Assembly (NCBI GenBank): GCA_039807745.1
Contig: JBDHRV010000144.1
Location: forward strand, 1-8,962
Source: JAEUMW01 sp039807745
GTDB lineage: Bacteria > Pseudomonadota > Gammaproteobacteria > Burkholderiales > JAEUMW01
Direction of reading: 5' to 3'
DNA: 8,962 bases
The translations under genes and the position numbers were made by a program. The notes beneath the pieces were generated by a model. It saw only the letters and a list, made by a program, of their open reading frames with translations. It was not told where the DNA came from and ran no database searches. Below, in pieces: positions 6,751-8,962 of this stretch (within the stretch, counting starts at the first letter, position 1; each line of letters begins with the position of its first letter).

Positions 6751-6931
6751 CAGCGCCCAGCCGGTCGATGATCTGAAAGGTGATCAGCGCGAGCAGCAGG
6801 ATGATGCCGAAGAACACCAGCTGCCGGTTCTTGAAGCGCTCGCCGCGGGCGCGCTCGATGCGATCGAGCAAGCGGTCGGAGACGAAGTAGAGTCCGACGG
6901 CGATCAGCGTGAAGTAGACCGCCTGCATCAT
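6740..6931 (-). CDS. Small two-helix membrane protein (hypothetical)
   Basis: A 63-residue protein with two hydrophobic segments (residues ~4-19 and ~43-60) separated by a strongly charged loop rich in Arg, Asp and Glu (RLLDRIERARGERFKNR). I do not recognise the family. ATG at 6931 overlaps the hemerythrin gene stop (ATGA) and has a ribosome site GGGAGA (6941-6946) at good spacing; a second ATG follows immediately. It is the last gene of the - strand operon and its stop lies in the terminal palindrome. The size and hairpin layout would fit a small accessory subunit of a membrane complex, but this is a guess. Confidence 0.7.
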   Translation of the reverse strand: MMQAVYFTLIAVGLYFVSDRLLDRIERARGERFKNRQLVFFGIILLLALITFQIIDRLGAGPG

Positions 6932-7509
6932 GGCGCGCGGTCTCCCGCCGCATCACCGCGCGCAGGCGGCTTGACGCCGCGCCGTATGCTCATGGCCTGC
7001 CCGACCTCGGCCAGCGCCGCGCGCGGCAGCACCCGCTCGGCGAGCGCGATGACGTCGTTCTCTTCGATCGCGATGTGGTTGCGGTAGATGGTGCAGAAGG
7101 CGCCGACCAGCACGGCATCGAGCCGGTCGATGGCACCGCGTGCCAGCGTCGCGAGCACTGGTTCGAGCGCGCCCCAGAGCCGCTCCATCTCGCGATGGTC
7201 GGCGACCATGGACGCCACCAGGATCGCCGCGCGCTGCGCGTCTTCGCCGGTCGCGGTCGCGAGCAGTCGCGGAAAGAGGTCGCGCTCCTCGTCCGCGTGA
7301 TGGTTGAGTCCGGCCAGCCTGAAGTAGCGCAGCACCGCCGCCGCGGCCTCGCGCGCGGGTTCGTCACAGCCGTGCGTTTGCAGGTGTGCCACCAGACGCT
7401 CCAGGGTTGCGCACTGATGCGCGATGCGATCGTGGCAGGCACGCAGCATCTCGATCGGTTCTTCGAAACCGGGTAACGACGGGATGAGGGACGAGGACAT
7501 GGATCTCAC
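6928..7509 (-). CDS. Hemerythrin-like (HHE domain) protein
   Basis: A 193-residue soluble, mostly helical protein of the HHE cation-binding family, expected to hold a non-heme di-iron centre. The ligand pattern is visible: an N-terminal His in CHDRIAH, NHHADEERDLF, DHREMERLW, and a C-terminal NHIAIEENDV (the HxxxE element). Family members bind O2 or NO, or act in repair of iron-sulfur clusters damaged by NO (the YtfE/RIC type). This one lacks the extra N-terminal ScdA domain of YtfE and so is the single-domain form. GTG at 7509 overlaps the SirB2 stop (GTGA). An ATG three codons later (7500) is an equally plausible start. Beside NnrS, a role in NO handling is likely but not shown. Confidence 0.88.
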   Translation of the reverse strand: MRSMSSSLIPSLPGFEEPIEMLRACHDRIAHQCATLERLVAHLQTHGCDEPAREAAAAVLRYFRLAGLNHHADEERDLFPRLLATATGEDAQRAAILVASMVADHREMERLWGALEPVLATLARGAIDRLDAVLVGAFCTIYRNHIAIEENDVIALAERVLPRAALAEVGQAMSIRRGVKPPARGDAAGDRAP

Positions 7510-7892
7510 AGGTCGAGAAAACCGCGCGGGTCACGCGTCAGCGCCACGGACACCACGTAGCCGAACGTGCCGAGCGCCGCGACGTAAGCCGCGCCGCGCA
7601 CCGCCAGCGTCCGGCCGCGCTTGAGCGCGACCGTGCCGAGCACGATGTAGACCACGAGCCCGACCACCTTCGCCGTGAGCCATGCCGTGGTTCCCGGATA
7701 CTGTCCGATCTGGATCGCCATGGCTATCGCGCTCGCGAGCAGCAGCGTATCGATCACGTGGGGCACGATGCGCACCCATCGCCCCTTGTCGCGCAGCGTG
7801 CCCCGAATCATCCAGACGCCGCGCATGGTGAAAAGCACGATGGTAGCGACCACGCAGCTCACGTGCACGTGCTTTAGCAGCACGTAGCTCAT
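7506..7892 (-). CDS. SirB2 family membrane protein
   Basis: A 128-residue protein with four predicted membrane helices, matching the SirB family (named for a Salmonella invasion-gene regulator; biochemical role unknown). Family-typical stretches are the N-terminal SYVLLKHVHV, PHVIDTLLLASAIA, WLTAKVVGLVVYI and GTVALKRGRT, ending in YVVSVALTR. The histidines H8, H10 and the one in PHVID are potential heme or metal ligands, though this is inference. The frame is open further upstream to 8108, but ATG at 7892 gives the family N-terminus and overlaps the preceding stop (ATGA). The context with NnrS and a CopD-like protein hints at a redox or NO-related membrane role rather than transcription control. 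Confidence 0.9.
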   Translation of the reverse strand: MSYVLLKHVHVSCVVATIVLFTMRGVWMIRGTLRDKGRWVRIVPHVIDTLLLASAIAMAIQIGQYPGTTAWLTAKVVGLVVYIVLGTVALKRGRTLAVRGAAYVAALGTFGYVVSVALTRDPRGFLDL

Positions 7893-8368
7893 GGGAACCA
7901 GAACCAGCCGTGACTGCCCGCCACCGCACCGGCGACGGCGAGCAGGCTGATGGTGAGCAGGACCCAGTGCATGCGCTGGATCAGCGCGAACGTGCCGACC
8001 GGATCGCGCTGCGCGCGCGCAAGGAAAAGGCGATGCAGCACGAGGGGCTCGAGCACGAAGAGCATCATCGTGAAGATCACCCACACGATCACCATCGCGT
8101 GCATCCACCAGTAGGCAGGCTGCGCGAAGCGGTCCCAGGCATCCATGTAATGCACCATGTAGAACCCCGAGGCGCCGGCAATGAGCGTGGTGCCCCGTGC
8201 CTGCCAGGCGAAACGGCGCTCGACGCGCTCGAAGAATTCGACCCGTTCGCCCGGCGCCTTCATGTTCCTCACCGCCGGCAGCAGCACCGTCGTCACCATC
8301 GCGACGCCGCCGATCCAGAACACGACCGCGAGCACGTGCAGCACGCGAGCGAGCGCGAAGTCGTCCAT
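7889..8368 (-). CDS. CopD-like four-helix membrane protein
   Basis: A 159-residue integral membrane protein with four predicted helices. It opens with ALARVLHVLAVVFWIGG, a pattern found in CopD-family and related cytochrome b561-like proteins, and carries further membrane histidines (YMVHYMD, WWMHAM, LVLHRLF, RMHWVL) that could bind heme or copper. CopD itself is linked to copper uptake; for these short stand-alone members the function is not established. The start at 8368 is chosen over the longer frame to 8527 because the extension is arginine- and cysteine-rich noise overlapping nnrS. An AGGA ribosome site precedes it (8373-8376). It starts 10 bp after the nnrS stop and overlaps sirB2 by 4 nt, so it is in the same operon. 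Confidence 0.75.
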   Translation of the reverse strand: MDDFALARVLHVLAVVFWIGGVAMVTTVLLPAVRNMKAPGERVEFFERVERRFAWQARGTTLIAGASGFYMVHYMDAWDRFAQPAYWWMHAMVIVWVIFTMMLFVLEPLVLHRLFLARAQRDPVGTFALIQRMHWVLLTISLLAVAGAVAGSHGWFWFP

Positions 8369-8378
8369 GCCGTCCTGG

Positions 8379-8962
8379 TCAGCCCGGCTGCCGATCGATG
8401 CGCGGCGACACGTACATCGGCAGATAGCGCCACGCCCAGGACACGAAGCACGCGAGCCAGAGCAGGCCGGAGAAGACCGACAGCGCATGTCCGACAGCGG
8501 CCGGCACGCCAGGCAGGTCGGCCGCAACGCGCAGCGCTGCGGCGCCGAGCATGCCGAGGAAGCAGAGCCAGGTCAGCCGGTCGGCCGTCAGCATGCGCCC
8601 CGAGTGGCCGAGCGACACGCGCGACACCATGCCGATCACCATGGCCGAGAAATAGCCGATCGTCATCGCGTGCAGCGGCGCGCGACCGAGCACCAGGTCG
8701 CCGGTGGCGAGCAGGACGAGGCTCTGGATGGCGTAGAGGGCGAGCGCGATGCTCAATGTGATGAGCGATAGATGCAGCACCGCGAGCAGGTGCACCGCAA
8801 ACCCTCGCAGCAGGCCCCAGCGCAGCGCAAGGATGCCTACCGCGATGCACATCGGCAGATCGAAGAGCCAGGTCCACTCGGGATACCCGAGGACGACGAG
8901 CAGGCCATGGCCGACGCAGCACGCGAGCAGCAGCGGGTGCGACCAGGCCGGGCGGGCGATGG
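8379..8962 (-). CDS. nnrS: NnrS family heme-copper membrane protein, C-terminal half (partial)
   Basis: The frame is open to the window edge, so the N-terminal part lies outside; about 193 residues are visible, roughly half of the usual ~400. The segment around LHAMTIGYFSAMVIGM followed by VSRVSLGHSGR is the hallmark of NnrS, and the C-terminus (WAWRYLPMYVSPR) also fits. NnrS is a multi-helix inner-membrane heme and copper protein, in denitrifiers and Vibrio controlled by NO-responsive regulators and protecting metabolism against nitrosative stress. The first in-window Met (8852) is internal, since coding continues upstream with IARPAWSHPLLL. As the most upstream visible gene of the - strand operon it suggests that the operon responds to NO. 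Its promoter is not in the window. Confidence 0.9.
   Translation of the reverse strand, partial: IARPAWSHPLLLACCVGHGLLVVLGYPEWTWLFDLPMCIAVGILALRWGLLRGFAVHLLAVLHLSLITLSIALALYAIQSLVLLATGDLVLGRAPLHAMTIGYFSAMVIGMVSRVSLGHSGRMLTADRLTWLCFLGMLGAAALRVAADLPGVPAAVGHALSVFSGLLWLACFVSWAWRYLPMYVSPRIDRQPG

Noticed and set aside
7910..8761. Open frame of 283 codons on the + strand
   Set aside because: Antisense to the CopD-like and nnrS genes, both recognised by family patterns; its product is His- and Arg-rich noise.
1..8962. CRISPR array, insertion sequence, tRNA or rRNA
   Set aside because: No direct-repeat series, transposase, terminal repeats or structural RNA sequence was seen on either strand.

Overview
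The window is GC-rich, almost fully coding DNA, most likely from a proteobacterium. The SirB2, NnrS, SCO and CopD-like families and the codon use point to a beta- or related gammaproteobacterium, but the lineage is inference. It holds two convergent, tightly packed operons. Both look like membrane redox or nitrogen-oxide machinery.

Left operon (+ strand, 218-6730, six genes, each overlapping the next by 1-8 nt). A perfect FNR/Dnr-type site (TTGAT-N4-ATCAA, 113-126) lies ahead of a plausible -10 element at the class II distance. The operon then contains a duplicated two-gene module. Module 1 is a six-helix cytochrome b fused to a plant-type [2Fe-2S] ferredoxin and a flavin/NAD(P)H reductase, followed by a small one-helix membrane-anchored protein. 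Module 2 is a paralogous cytochrome b fused to a 2x[4Fe-4S] ferredoxin and an MvhD-like (hydrogenase delta subunit) domain, followed by a paralogue of the small protein. Next come a 12-helix heme-copper oxidase-type catalytic subunit and a SCO copper chaperone lipoprotein. No CuA subunit II and no c-type cytochrome (CxxCH) is encoded in the window. The catalytic subunit keeps its heme and CuB/FeB histidines but has Phe at the helix VI position where A/B-type oxygen reductases carry the cross-linked Tyr.

Right operon (- strand, entering from beyond position 8962 and running to 6740): the 3' half of nnrS, a CopD-like membrane protein, SirB2, a hemerythrin-type (HHE) protein and a 63-residue two-helix membrane protein. 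NnrS and hemerythrin-like proteins are commonly linked to nitric oxide stress. A 22-bp perfect palindrome (6729-6750) carries or touches both terminal stop codons and is the probable bidirectional terminator.

Working model (inference): low O2 or NO induces a membrane complex in which two different cytochrome b subunits take electrons from NAD(P)H and from a second cytoplasmic iron-sulfur donor (or from quinol). These electrons would pass to a NO reductase-like or O2 reductase-like heme-copper centre, with SCO supplying copper. The neighbouring operon would deal with NO. I do not recognise this gene arrangement as a characterised system; it is the most interesting content of the window.
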